Of a stretch of 20,305 nucleotides of DNA, positions 1 to 6,092 are shown piece by piece. The notes under the pieces are model-generated. The model was not told the origin of the DNA. It was given only the letters and a program-made list of their open reading frames with translations, and did no database searches. Position 1 is the first letter of the stretch, and each line of letters starts with the position of its first letter. The DNA comes from Candidatus Dormiibacterota bacterium (GTDB lineage Bacteria > Chloroflexota > Dormibacteria > Aeolococcales > Aeolococcaceae): NCBI GenBank assembly GCA_003170875.1, contig PMYJ01000167.1, positions 9,267 to 29,571 on the forward strand, written 5' to 3'. Position numbers and translations under genes: made by a program.

Positions 1-98
1 GCGAGGGCGGCGGCGGCCATGGTGAAGGGCAGGGTGGCCAGCTCCGGATCGTCCGGTCCATGGGTCACCATGATCACGAGCTTCTCGGGAGTCCCCAT
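1..98 (-). CDS. DsrE/DsrF-like family protein, partial (C-terminus outside window)
   Basis: Only the first 32 codons are present; the gene runs off the left edge. The ATG at 98 is preceded by a purine-rich GGAGGAGGAG-type ribosome site and lies 3 nt after the stop of the TusA-like gene, so the two are translationally linked. The visible N-terminus (MGTPEKLVIMVTHGPDDPE) has the short beta strand followed by a THGPDDPE turn typical of DsrE/DsrF-like small sulfur-relay proteins. From the family, such proteins accept persulfide sulfur from partners such as TusA. The assignment rests on a short stretch and on the neighbours; the catalytic cysteine, if any, is not visible. Confidence 0.6.
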   Translation of the reverse strand, partial: MGTPEKLVIMVTHGPDDPELATLPFTMAAAAL

Positions 99-101
99 CT
101 C

Positions 102-353
102 CTACTCCTCCTCCCCCCGGCGCAGGAAGAACACGAGATCGCCGCCCTCCTCGTGCCATTCGAGCAGCTCGTTGCCGGTGCTCCCCGCCCAGGCGGGGAC
201 GTCAGCAATCGCTCCCCGGTCGGTGGCGATCACCTTGAGCACCTCTCCGGCCGCGAGTCCCTTCATCGCCTTGGCGGTCTTGACGATCGGCATCGGGCAG
301 AGAAGCCCGCGCGCATCGACGACCACCGTCGCCTTGACCTCGGTCTCAGCCAT
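102..353 (-). CDS. tusA: TusA-like sulfur carrier protein
   Basis: This 83-residue protein carries the TusA/SirA signature DARGLLCPMP at residues 13-22, with the persulfide-carrying cysteine at position 19, followed by the usual beta-alpha-beta-alpha-beta fold length. TusA proteins accept sulfane sulfur from a desulfurase or rhodanese and pass it to DsrE-type partners, in tRNA thiolation or in sulfur oxidation and detoxification. I chose the ATG at 353 rather than a TTG at 368 because GAGGA lies 8 nt upstream of it. It follows the DsrE2-like gene by 45 nt and precedes the partial DsrE-like gene by 3 nt, an arrangement known from sulfur-trafficking operons. Function in tRNA modification versus sulfur oxidation cannot be separated from sequence. 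Confidence 0.85.
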   Translation of the reverse strand: MAETEVKATVVVDARGLLCPMPIVKTAKAMKGLAAGEVLKVIATDRGAIADVPAWAGSTGNELLEWHEEGGDLVFFLRRGEEE

Positions 354-398
354 CGTTTCGTTCCTCAACGTTCTCTGTGTTCTCGAGCATGAGCAGGT

Positions 399-992
399 CT
401 ATATGAAGAGGGTGAGGTGCGCCGTGCGCGCCTCGGCGAGGAAGGCCGCCGCGCCGGCGAACTCGACCCCCTCGATGAAGTCCTCCGGCTTGTAGCCGAA
501 GACGTCCATGGTCATCTGGCACGCGATGAGGCGGACGTCCAGCTCACGCGCCGTGTCGAGGAGCTCGCGGATGGTGGCGACGTTCTTGCCCCGGAACTTC
601 GCCTTCATCATCTTGGTGGCCACCGGGCCCATCCCGGGCAGGCCGAGGACCAGGTTGGGCATGGTGACCGGCATCGGCATCGCCGGGTTGCCGAGCGGCG
701 AGACCTTGAGCAGGCGCTCGAAGTCCCGGTGGATGATGCTCAGGCCGTAGAAGGTGAAGAAGACCGAGGTCTTCATTCCCGACGCGGCCGCGGTGGTGGC
801 GAGGATCAGCGGGGGGTAGGCCCAGTCGAGGGTCCCCTTCGACGCGATGATCGTCGCCGTCTTGGTCCCGGGGTCCCGAGCTCTGGAACGCTCGATCTCG
901 AGACGGACGATCTCCCGGATCTCCGCCTCGCTGAGCGCCGCCGACCGCGGCGCCTCTGCGACCGTCGCAGGGCTTCCGTTCGTGTCCACCAT
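399..992 (-). CDS. DsrE/DsrF/DrsH-like family protein (DsrE2 type)
   Basis: A 197-residue protein. Its central motif IIASKGTLDWAYPPLILA (residues 48-65) and C-terminal IACQMTMDVFGYKPEDF region match the DsrE2/DrsE_2 family, cytoplasmic or membrane-associated persulfide carriers found beside TusA. The conserved cysteine is Cys158 in LIACQM. The hydrophobic stretch at residues 60-86 and a methionine/proline-rich segment (GNPAMPMPVTMPN) are usual for this family. Start: ATG at 992 has GGAGGTGA 8 nt upstream, which is decisive over longer openings in this frame. It is the first gene of a minus-strand operon with TusA and a second DsrE-like gene, and is divergent from the ArsR-type repressor at 1396, which probably regulates it. 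Confidence 0.85.
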   Translation of the reverse strand: MVDTNGSPATVAEAPRSAALSEAEIREIVRLEIERSRARDPGTKTATIIASKGTLDWAYPPLILATTAAASGMKTSVFFTFYGLSIIHRDFERLLKVSPLGNPAMPMPVTMPNLVLGLPGMGPVATKMMKAKFRGKNVATIRELLDTARELDVRLIACQMTMDVFGYKPEDFIEGVEFAGAAAFLAEARTAHLTLFI

Positions 993-1076
993 CTGCGCTG
1001 TCACCTCCAGCCGGCACCCCGGGAATCGCCATGGGCCGGGTGCCTGGTCCATGCGCGCAGCGGTGCTTGGAGCTTG

Positions 1077-1100
1077 TTGCATCCTTGCGCCTGTATGCAA
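1077..1100. promoter_or_regulatory. candidate operator: TTGCAT-N12-ATGCAA inverted repeat
   Basis: A 6-bp perfect inverted repeat with arms at 1077-1082 and 1095-1100 lies 85 nt upstream of the DsrE2-like start in the 403-nt gap between divergent genes (993-1395). The arm with its flank, CTTGCAT on one strand, recurs as ATGCAAG at 1368-1374 inside the repressor's own promoter. ArsR-family dimers bind such dyads, so this is a plausible operator for the sulfur operon. I could not place a convincing -10/-35 pair for the operon itself. The rest of the gap shows no further gene. Confidence 0.35.
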
Positions 1101-1357
1101 GCAAAGTCTCCACTGTGGAGGGGCCGCCCACCAGAGCACAAGGTCCTCGCCGTCCGGCGCGGTTTCCCGTGAGGTGACCGGCCCACAGGCCCACTACGGG
1201 AGGGCGGTTCGACCTCTGCCAAGAGAGATGTGCGCTCGATCACCGCGGGGTGCGCGGCACCCGATCGTTGCACCTGGAGGCCGAACCGCCGGGGACCAGA
1301 GCGCTAACCCCGGGGACGATGAGGTCGGGTGGATGGGGGCGAAGTATCCATGGCTAG

Positions 1358-1387
1358 TTGCGAAATCATGCAAGGATCTGGTACTCT
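1358..1387 (+). promoter_or_regulatory. promoter of the ArsR-type repressor with overlapping dyad
   Basis: TTGCGA (1358-1363) and TACTCT (1382-1387) are separated by 18 nt and end 8 nt before the GTG start at 1396, so the transcript would have almost no leader. Between them lies TTGC-N8-GCAA (1358-1373), a dyad that would let the repressor cover its own -35 element. No Shine-Dalgarno sequence is visible, in keeping with leaderless initiation. Confidence 0.5.
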
Positions 1388-1395
1388 CCTCCAGA

Positions 1396-1758
1396 GTGAA
1401 CGGCACGATCACGACTCCCGAGCGGGCGGCCGGCCCTCGGGATGCTGAGGCATTCCGACTTCATGCCGAGCTGTGCAAGGTCTTCACCGACCCCAAGCGG
1501 CTGATGGTTCTTGAGGCGCTCAGGGCCGGAGAGTGCTCCGTCGGCGAGTTGGCGGATGGGATCGGGATGAGCCTTCCCAACGCCAGCCAGCACCTCTCGG
1601 TGCTGCGGCACGCCGGACTGGTGGCGACCCGCCGCGAAGGGACCACGGTCTTCTACTCACTGTCCGAGCCGCGGATCGTCCAAGCGTGCGACATCGTCCA
1701 CCAGATCGTCCTCGACCGCATTCCGGTAGCCGCGCGCCTAGCGACGCTGCCAAGGTGA
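1396..1758 (+). CDS. ArsR/SmtB-family transcriptional regulator
   Basis: A 120-residue winged-helix protein. The recognition region SLPNASQHLSVLRHAGLVATRREG (near residues 59-82) and the wing ending in TVFYSLS are typical ArsR. It begins with LCKVFTDPKRLMVLEAL, the usual dimer-helix entry. It lacks the ELCVCD metal-box motif; cysteines are Cys27, Cys47 and Cys98, so it may sense sulfane sulfur or redox state rather than arsenite. That is inferred from the divergent DsrE2/TusA operon, and the cysteines are not in the textbook SqrR/BigR spacing. The GTG at 1396 is preferred because a good promoter ends 8 nt before it and the upstream extension of the frame is non-coding in character. It is probably autoregulated. 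Confidence 0.85.
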   Translation: MNGTITTPERAAGPRDAEAFRLHAELCKVFTDPKRLMVLEALRAGECSVGELADGIGMSLPNASQHLSVLRHAGLVATRREGTTVFYSLSEPRIVQACDIVHQIVLDRIPVAARLATLPR

Positions 1759-1950
1759 GGCGGGCGGGTCCGAACAGCGCGCGCTTCTTCCGCTTCTCCC
1801 GCCTACCCGCCTGATCGGTCCCACCGCGCGTCGTATTGCTTCTGGACCCTCGCCTGACGCTTGAAGCAAGTGCCGGCGGTAGGCACGGATGGCGAAGCAA
1901 GTGGCCCAAGCGAATTCGGAATGGCCTATGCGAGCGACGAAAATCGAAGG

Positions 1951-2002
1951 CGCTTGCTTTGGGAGCAAGAGGTCCCCAGTTCGAGTCTGGGCACCCCGAC
2001 CA
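1951..2002 (+). pseudogene. 3' half of a tRNA-Pro(UGG) gene; probable attachment site
   Basis: Anticodon stem CTTGC/GCAAG (1953-1957, 1965-1969) encloses the 7-nt loop TTTGGGA, placing anticodon TGG at 1960-1962. It is followed by a 5-nt variable loop, T-stem CCCAG/CTGGG with loop TTCGAGT (1975-1991), the acceptor strand CACCCCG (1992-1998), A, and encoded CCA (2000-2002). No matching 5' acceptor strand (CGGGGTG) or D-arm lies upstream, so the tRNA is not functional as it stands. The surviving part, anticodon loop to CCA, is the segment integrases commonly duplicate. If so, the inserted DNA lies to the left of this point and the intact tRNA-Pro gene outside the window. Confidence 0.75.
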
Positions 2003-2069
2003 GGGTTCGTGGGGACGGCGCTGCCTGGAGTGCGCGCAGCGCTCAGCTCGCCGTCGCTACTGCGGTCGT

Positions 2070-2459
2070 TCAGCTGGCGCTCTCGCGTTCGGCAACGCGT
2101 CGCAGCGTCTCGTCCAGGGTCAGGAGCTGGGCGTCCGCCACGAGCGCCGTGGCGAGGGAGAACGCGTCGGGTAGCCGCAGAGCGCTGTGCCGCGCCCGGA
2201 GTTGGGCGGCCAGGCGGGCGGTGTGTCGGTCGACCGGCACCACCTCAGCTCGGACAGCGTCGAGAAAGTCATCCACGATGGCACCGGTCCCGCCCAGCAG
2301 CGGGCGGACGAGAATCTCAGCGTAGACGCTGGCGCTGACAATGAGACGGTCGCCTGCCGTGATGCGAGGGCGCAACTCGCCCACCGCCCGGTCGTGCTGA
2401 GCGTCGGCGGGGTCCAGGAAGCCGATGAGGACGTCGGTGTCGAGGGCTACCGCGGCCAT
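2070..2459 (-). CDS. vapC: PIN-domain toxin, VapC-like
   Basis: A 129-residue PIN-domain protein. The four acidic metal-binding residues expected of a PIN ribonuclease are present: Asp7 in ALDTDVLIGF, Glu48 in VYAEIL, Asp98 in LPDAF and Asp116 in TLDETL. VapC toxins cleave tRNA or rRNA and are held inactive by their partner antitoxin. The ATG at 2459 overlaps the end of the antitoxin gene by 13 nt, so the pair is co-transcribed and coupled. The pair lies about 70 nt beyond the tRNA fragment, a common location for addiction modules. Confidence 0.88.
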   Translation of the reverse strand: MAAVALDTDVLIGFLDPADAQHDRAVGELRPRITAGDRLIVSASVYAEILVRPLLGGTGAIVDDFLDAVRAEVVPVDRHTARLAAQLRARHSALRLPDAFSLATALVADAQLLTLDETLRRVAERESAS

Positions 2460-2668
2460 TCGCCGCGCAACTCGTCCAGGTATCCGGCGGGGTATGTGCC
2501 CGCCGGCAGGCTGCCTGCGTAGCGGCTGACGAGCTCGTCGGCCCGCTCCACCTCGATGCGACCCAGGGCGCTGGCGCGGACGATCACGTCGTCTCCGGAC
2601 GCGATGCCCGCGGCCCGGAGGACGCGGACGGGGATGGTGATCTGATGCTTGCGGGAGACCTTACTCAT
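2447..2668 (-). CDS. vapB: AbrB/MazE-type antitoxin, VapB-like
   Basis: A 73-residue protein. Its N-terminal half (SRKHQITIPVRVLRAAGI, residues 5-22) is the swapped-hairpin AbrB DNA-binding fold; the C-terminal half is acidic and would wrap the toxin. It precedes and overlaps the PIN toxin gene. The start codon at 2668 has no Shine-Dalgarno; a TAGAAT -10 element ends 9 nt before it, so translation is probably leaderless. A 9-bp palindrome upstream is the likely autoregulatory site. Confidence 0.88.
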   Translation of the reverse strand: MSKVSRKHQITIPVRVLRAAGIASGDDVIVRASALGRIEVERADELVSRYAGSLPAGTYPAGYLDELRGEWPR

Positions 2669-2670
2669 CG

Positions 2671-2705
2671 CTTTACCATTCTACCGGATGGTAAAGGATG
2701 AGCAA
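2671..2705 (-). promoter_or_regulatory. vapBC promoter and palindromic operator
   Basis: CTTTACCAT (2671-2679) and ATGGTAAAG (2688-2696) form a perfect 9-bp inverted repeat with an 8-nt spacer. On the minus strand TAGAAT (2683-2678) lies within it, with TTGCTC (2705-2700) 16 nt upstream. An antitoxin dimer bound here would cover the -10 element and the transcription start, giving direct repression, as known for VapBC autoregulation. Confidence 0.7.
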
Positions 2706-2745
2706 CCACGAGTGTAAAAGAGGGATGGGGCGGTCCTGCTAATAA

Positions 2746-2769
2746 TTGATTCTCTCAAGCAACTATGAT
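2746..2769 (+). promoter_or_regulatory. promoter/operator region of the MarR gene
   Basis: TATGAT (2764-2769) is a good -10 element, 11 nt before the ATG at 2781. TTGATTCTCTCAA (2746-2758) contains TTGA/TCAA arms around 5 nt, a plausible MarR half-site dyad directly upstream. TTGATT is only 12 nt from the -10, too close to act as its -35, so it fits an operator better. Confidence 0.4.
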
Positions 2770-2780
2770 AGCCTCAGGAC

Positions 2781-3299
2781 ATGGAGCCTTGTCGAGCGGA
2801 CGTCGAGCGCATGGTGATCGCCCTCTTCACTCTCAACGCCGGGCTGGACCGCGCCCGGCGCGAGAGCCCAGGTGCGGGCAGGCTGTCCGTTCTCCAGGCC
2901 CTCACCGCCCCCGAAGGCGATCGCCCGTCCGATATCGCCAACACCCTGCAGGTCAGCCCGTCGCTCGTCACCCGGCAGGTGCAGGCGCTGGAGGAGGACG
3001 GGTTCGTGGCGGTCACGCGTGACCCTGCCGACCACCGTTCGTGCCTGGTCGCCCTCACCGCCAGCGGTCGCGAGGAGCTGCGCCAGCTCCGGGAGGTGGG
3101 GGTGGCACGCTTCGCGTCCTTCGTGGCCGACTGGGACTCCTCTGACGTGGTGACCCTCACTCGCCTCCTCGAGAGGCTGGAGGCCGACAAACACGGCACC
3201 GCCGAGCGGGAGACCAAACGATCCAGACGGCCGCGGTGGGCCGAAGACCCCGTAGTGGATCCCCGGCTGACGCCGGCTGACCCTGATCCGAAGGCGTAG
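2781..3299 (+). CDS. MarR-family transcriptional regulator
   Basis: A 172-residue winged-helix regulator. The helix-turn-helix GDRPSDIANTLQVSPSLVTRQVQALEEDGFV (about residues 46-76) and the wing VTRDPADHRSCLVALTASGREELR (about residues 78-101) are classic MarR, including the conserved Asp-Arg of the wing. Flanking helices supply dimerisation. The C-terminal 30 residues are basic and proline-rich and exceed the usual length. It lies 10 nt before a methyltransferase-like membrane gene and is probably co-transcribed with it and the DUF998 gene, so these are its likely targets. The ligand is unknown. Confidence 0.88.
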   Translation: MEPCRADVERMVIALFTLNAGLDRARRESPGAGRLSVLQALTAPEGDRPSDIANTLQVSPSLVTRQVQALEEDGFVAVTRDPADHRSCLVALTASGREELRQLREVGVARFASFVADWDSSDVVTLTRLLERLEADKHGTAERETKRSRRPRWAEDPVVDPRLTPADPDPKA

Positions 3300-3308
3300 G
3301 GGATCGCC

Positions 3309-3802
3309 GTGAGCCAGCTCGTCGATCGTTCCGCCCGCGCCACACGCCGACCCTTCCTGCTCATGCCCGTGCCGTGGGTCTTCGTCCTCGCCTTTCTCCT
3401 CGGGGTGGGCCTGCAGCACCTCGTCCCCTTCAACCTGGGTTCGCAGACGATCGCGCTTCTCGTCAGGGTTGCTGGCGTCGCTCTCTTCGCGGCGGGCGCA
3501 ACCATTGCGGGGTGGGGACTGGTCGCCTTCCATCGGGTGGAGACCACCACCACCCGGGAGAGGCCCCGGCAACGTTGGTGACGTCGGGCCCATATCGATT
3601 TACGCGGAACCCCATGTATGTGGGCCTGGTCCTTGCCTACCTCGGCGAGCAGGGGATGCTCGTCGAAGCGTGGCCGCTGGCGCTGCTCGTCCTCACCGTC
3701 GCGTATGTCAACTGGTGCGTGATCCCCGTCGAGGAGGCCTCGCTCCGGGCCTTCGGGCCCGCTTATGACGCATACGGCGCTCGGGTGCGTCGATGGATCT
3801 AG
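3309..3802 (+). pseudogene. isoprenylcysteine carboxyl methyltransferase-like membrane protein, frameshifted
   Basis: Two overlapping frames together encode one ICMT-family (PF04140/PF04191-like) protein. The first (GTG 3309 to stop 3581) gives two transmembrane segments, ending in HRVETTTTRER and then stopping. The second continues with LVTSGPYRFTRNPMYVGL and a last hydrophobic segment to 3802. SGPYRxxRNPMY is the family's catalytic/SAM-binding signature. The frames differ by one base and the switch falls between about 3550 and 3575, in a GC-rich run. One missing base, real or from sequencing, explains it. No slippery heptamer for programmed shifting is seen. Confidence 0.75.
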
Positions 3803-3823
3803 TTCCGATCGCGGGATGAACGG

Positions 3824-4513
3824 ATGACCAACGCGGCCGGCCCCGGACCGGAGCACGGGCGCCGGCGTCAGGCTCTCACCTGGGGGATCGTCGGTTTGCT
3901 GGCCCAGCTGGTCTTCGCGGCTGGATGGGTGATCGCTGAGACCTGGCAGGGGCCGAGGTACAGCCCAGTGATGGACACGATCAGCGACCTGCAGGCGGCG
4001 ACCGCGCCGCACGTCTGGTTCCCGATCGTCTGCTTCGCCATCGGTGGTCTTGCCACGTTCGGCTTCGCTATGTTCGGATTGCGGCCCGCATTGAAGGGGA
4101 CCGCAGCGGCCACACCTTGGAAGATCGGTCTCTCCTGTCTCGCTCTTGGCAACTCCTTCCCCCTGATCTCGTGTCAGCTCTCGGCTCCTGGATGCACCGC
4201 GACCACTCAGCTGCTCAGTGCCGGCGGTCTCACGGACGCGATCCTCAGCGGGGCTGCCCTCTGGGTGCTGGCGACCACGCCGTTTCCGATGGCGCGACGC
4301 CTGACCTCACTTCCTGGCTGGAGGGGCCTGAGGCCGGTCCTCCTGGTCGCCGGCGTCCTGACGCCCGCCCTCTACGGCCTCCTTGCCATCGCGCTGATCA
4401 CGGGTGCCGCGCAGGGCATCGCCGAGCGGGTTCTGGTGGTCGTCTGCCAGCTGTGGATCTGCCTGCTCGCCGGCAACCTCATCAGGGTGTCGTTCGCCGA
4501 ACGCGCCGGGTAG
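3824..4513 (+). CDS. DUF998 family membrane protein
   Basis: A 229-residue integral membrane protein with about six hydrophobic segments (near residues 19-40, 66-88, 100-120, 125-146, 168-195 and 200-222). The motif YSPVMDTISDLQ after the first segment is diagnostic of the DUF998 family, whose function is not established. The ATG at 3824 is preferred because the in-frame alternative at 3816 terminates at once. It follows the methyltransferase-like gene by 21 nt. Its 3' end overlaps the end of the opposing oxidoreductase remnant by 32 nt, so the two are convergent. Confidence 0.8.
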   Translation: MTNAAGPGPEHGRRRQALTWGIVGLLAQLVFAAGWVIAETWQGPRYSPVMDTISDLQAATAPHVWFPIVCFAIGGLATFGFAMFGLRPALKGTAAATPWKIGLSCLALGNSFPLISCQLSAPGCTATTQLLSAGGLTDAILSGAALWVLATTPFPMARRLTSLPGWRGLRPVLLVAGVLTPALYGLLAIALITGAAQGIAERVLVVVCQLWICLLAGNLIRVSFAERAG

Positions 4514-4851
4514 CGCCGCCCCGCTGCGGGGGAGAAGCGACCTGCTCGGGGTGGCGTGCCATGTTGAGAAACCACGCCGGATGAGTGGCGGCACCGCCGT
4601 TGGACGCCACCACGAGCCAGGCATCCTCGCCGTCCGGGAAGCCGCCGAGGATCACGGTCCGGCGCAGCCCTGTCCTGGCCCCCACGGTGGTCAGAAGCAG
4701 CGCCGGAAAGCCGAAGGTCCGCGGCTGCTCGGGACCCCGGCTGCGACGATAACGGGAGATCTGCATCCTCATCACCGGAGCGAAGAGCCTGGAACACGGC
4801 ACCGGGGCTCCGCGCGCCCCGCGTGCCGCGGGGTGGCACTTCGATCGTCAT
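4482..4851 (-). pseudogene. F420 (deazaflavin)-dependent nitroreductase-family protein, degraded
   Basis: The frame from the ATG at 4851 begins with the family-like MTIEVPPRGTRGARSPG, then continuity passes to a +1 frame near 4800. That frame contains ALLLTTVGARTGLRRT and the strongly conserved AWLVVASNGGAATHPAWFLN of Ddn-type enzymes. After MARHPEQV the match ends and the frame stops at 4482, some 20-30 residues short of a usual 130-150-residue protein. One frameshift plus loss of the C-terminus argue for a decayed gene; a shortened product from a GTG at 4802 remains possible. ATG 4851 overlaps the regulator's stop in ATGA. Confidence 0.65.
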
Positions 4852-5198
4852 GATCCGTCCTCCTCGCGAGTGAGGCTCGGAGCCTCGGTGAGCAATGTCT
4901 GGAGCGCCGCGGTGTAATCCTCGAGGGCCCGCCGGCCGGCGCGGGTGAGCGAGATGTACGTCACCGGAGTGCGTCGCCGGTACGTCTTCTCCACCTTCAC
5001 ATACGCCGCTTCCTCCAGCTTGCGCAGGTGGGTGGAGAGATTCCCCGCGGTCATCCCGACCACCTCCTGGAGACGGGGAAACGCGATCTGGTCGCGCTCC
5101 CCGAGGGTCGCCAGCGCGACCACCACGCGCAGGCGGGGTTGGGCGTGGATGATCGGGTCGAGGCGGGGGATGACCGCGGGCGCCGCTTTGGTACTCAC
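4848..5198 (-). CDS. winged-helix transcriptional regulator (PF13601-like)
   Basis: A 116-residue single-domain DNA-binding protein. Its order LDPIIHAQPRLRVVVALATL, then MTAGNLSTHLRKLEEAAYVKVEK (recognition helix and wing) and TYISLTRAGRRALEDY matches the small winged-helix family often paired with a membrane protein. The GTG start at 5198 overlaps the upstream gene's stop as GTGA, and its own stop overlaps the next ATG as ATGA, giving translational coupling in both directions. It probably represses its own operon from the dyads near 5883-5897. The signal is unknown. Confidence 0.8.
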   Translation of the reverse strand: MSTKAAPAVIPRLDPIIHAQPRLRVVVALATLGERDQIAFPRLQEVVGMTAGNLSTHLRKLEEAAYVKVEKTYRRRTPVTYISLTRAGRRALEDYTAALQTLLTEAPSLTREEDGS

Positions 5199-5872
5199 GC
5201 CTCCGCCCACCGGTTCGTGCGCCGCGCCACCATCACGACCGCCATGACGAGCAGGCCGCCCCCGCCGGCCAGGGCGAGTACCGCCAGGTTCCCGGGCGCG
5301 CCCGCGAAGGTGCTGGCGGCTCCGACAGCCACCGTCCAAGCGCCGAGCGCGTAGTAGAGGCGATCCTGCCAGAGAGCTCCGCCGACGGCGTAGAGAACGC
5401 CGCTGACCAGCACGGCGAGGCCGGGCCACGCCAGTGACAGCAGAGCAGGGGAGAGCCCGGCCCGTCCGAGTCCCAGCATGAGAAGGCAGAGCCCTCCGGT
5501 GGCCAGGAGCCAGCTCCACCAGTAGAGGGTGGTGACCTGGCGCGACGGCCCGACGACGCCTCGCCCCGGGCGCACCGTCTCGACCGCCGAGACCACTCCC
5601 GCCGTTGCACAGCTCACTCCAAGAACGAGGTAGGCGAGCCAGCCGGGGACCGCGAGGGCGGATCTCGGTGAGGAGGCCAGATAGCAGGCGCCGAACCCGA
5701 GGAGCCACGCGCCGCCCCAGGCTGCGAGCACCAGTTCAGGGTTCCCGAAGAGGCGCCGCGCGGTCTGGCGCCTCCAGGCAGTGATGAACGAGAGCGATGC
5801 TCCCACGGAGGGCGACGCGTCATCGGGGCAGGTGGCATGACCGGGGCTACGGGCGCTTTCCGGGCTGATCAT
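5195..5872 (-). CDS. multi-pass membrane protein of unknown function, regulator-linked
   Basis: A 225-residue protein. After a polar N-terminus of about 45 residues it has roughly six hydrophobic segments, beginning with LVLAAWGGAWLLGFGACYL and ending with GGLLVMAVVMVARRTN. The ATG at 5872 has AGGAG 9 nt upstream. It heads the operon with the winged-helix regulator, overlapping it by 4 nt. Known families pair such membrane proteins with PF13601 regulators, but no biochemical role follows from the sequence. Nothing resembles transporter ATPase or catalytic motifs. Confidence 0.75.
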   Translation of the reverse strand: MISPESARSPGHATCPDDASPSVGASLSFITAWRRQTARRLFGNPELVLAAWGGAWLLGFGACYLASSPRSALAVPGWLAYLVLGVSCATAGVVSAVETVRPGRGVVGPSRQVTTLYWWSWLLATGGLCLLMLGLGRAGLSPALLSLAWPGLAVLVSGVLYAVGGALWQDRLYYALGAWTVAVGAASTFAGAPGNLAVLALAGGGGLLVMAVVMVARRTNRWAEA

Positions 5873-5882
5873 CTTCGCTCTC

Positions 5883-5897
5883 CTACAAAGTAGTTTG
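5883..5897. promoter_or_regulatory. nested dyads at the operon promoter
   Basis: CTACAAAGTAG (5883-5893) and CAAAGTAGTTTG (5886-5897) are interlocking inverted repeats 11 nt upstream of the membrane-protein start. On the minus strand they contain TACTTT, a possible -10 element. An operator for the winged-helix regulator is the simplest reading. Confidence 0.4.
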
Positions 5898-6006
5898 AAA
5901 ATAGAAGTCCTCTGCACAGTAGCAGGTGGGCCCGAGCCTGGCAAGGGCGAGTCACCTCCCCGGAGCGCTCCGCGGGGCCGGCTCCTGCCCCCTGGCGCCG
6001 CCCGGC

Positions 6007-6060
6007 CCTGCGTGATAGAAACGCAGGAGCGTCCCGGCACGGGTGAGAGCCCCCGTGGCC
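6007..6060 (+). other. two-hairpin structured leader of unknown class
   Basis: CCTGCGT (6007-6013) and ACGCAGG (6021-6027) form a perfect 7-bp stem with loop GATAGAA. Then CACGGG (6038-6043) pairs with CCCGTG (6052-6057), extended by GG/CC across a bulged G. Both lie in the approximately 195-nt stretch before the small two-TM protein at 6093. The stretch otherwise holds no gene that I can support. I do not recognise a known riboswitch core here. Confidence 0.4.
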
Positions 6061-6092
6061 GACTGTCATGCACGAGTGGAGGGCATTTCGTC

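Noticed and set aside
1246..1265. A CGGGGTG-like stretch that could be the missing 5' end of tRNA-Pro
   Set aside because: It lies about 700 nt from the 3' half and is not followed by a D-arm; the match is a chance GC-rich run.
847..1395. Long N-terminal extension of the ArsR gene
   Set aside because: The extension runs antisense through the DsrE2-like gene and lacks coding character; the promoter at 1358-1387 lies inside it.
1759..1815. Terminator after the ArsR gene
   Set aside because: Several GGCGGG/CCCGCC pairings are possible with loops over 30 nt, so no single hairpin can be defended.
3540..3581. Programmed -1 frameshift in the ICMT-like gene
   Set aside because: No canonical slippery heptamer or clear downstream pseudoknot is present; a missing base is simpler.
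6007..6060. c-di-GMP, cobalamin, TPP or guanidine riboswitch
   Set aside because: None of the conserved cores of these classes could be found; only the stems are evident.
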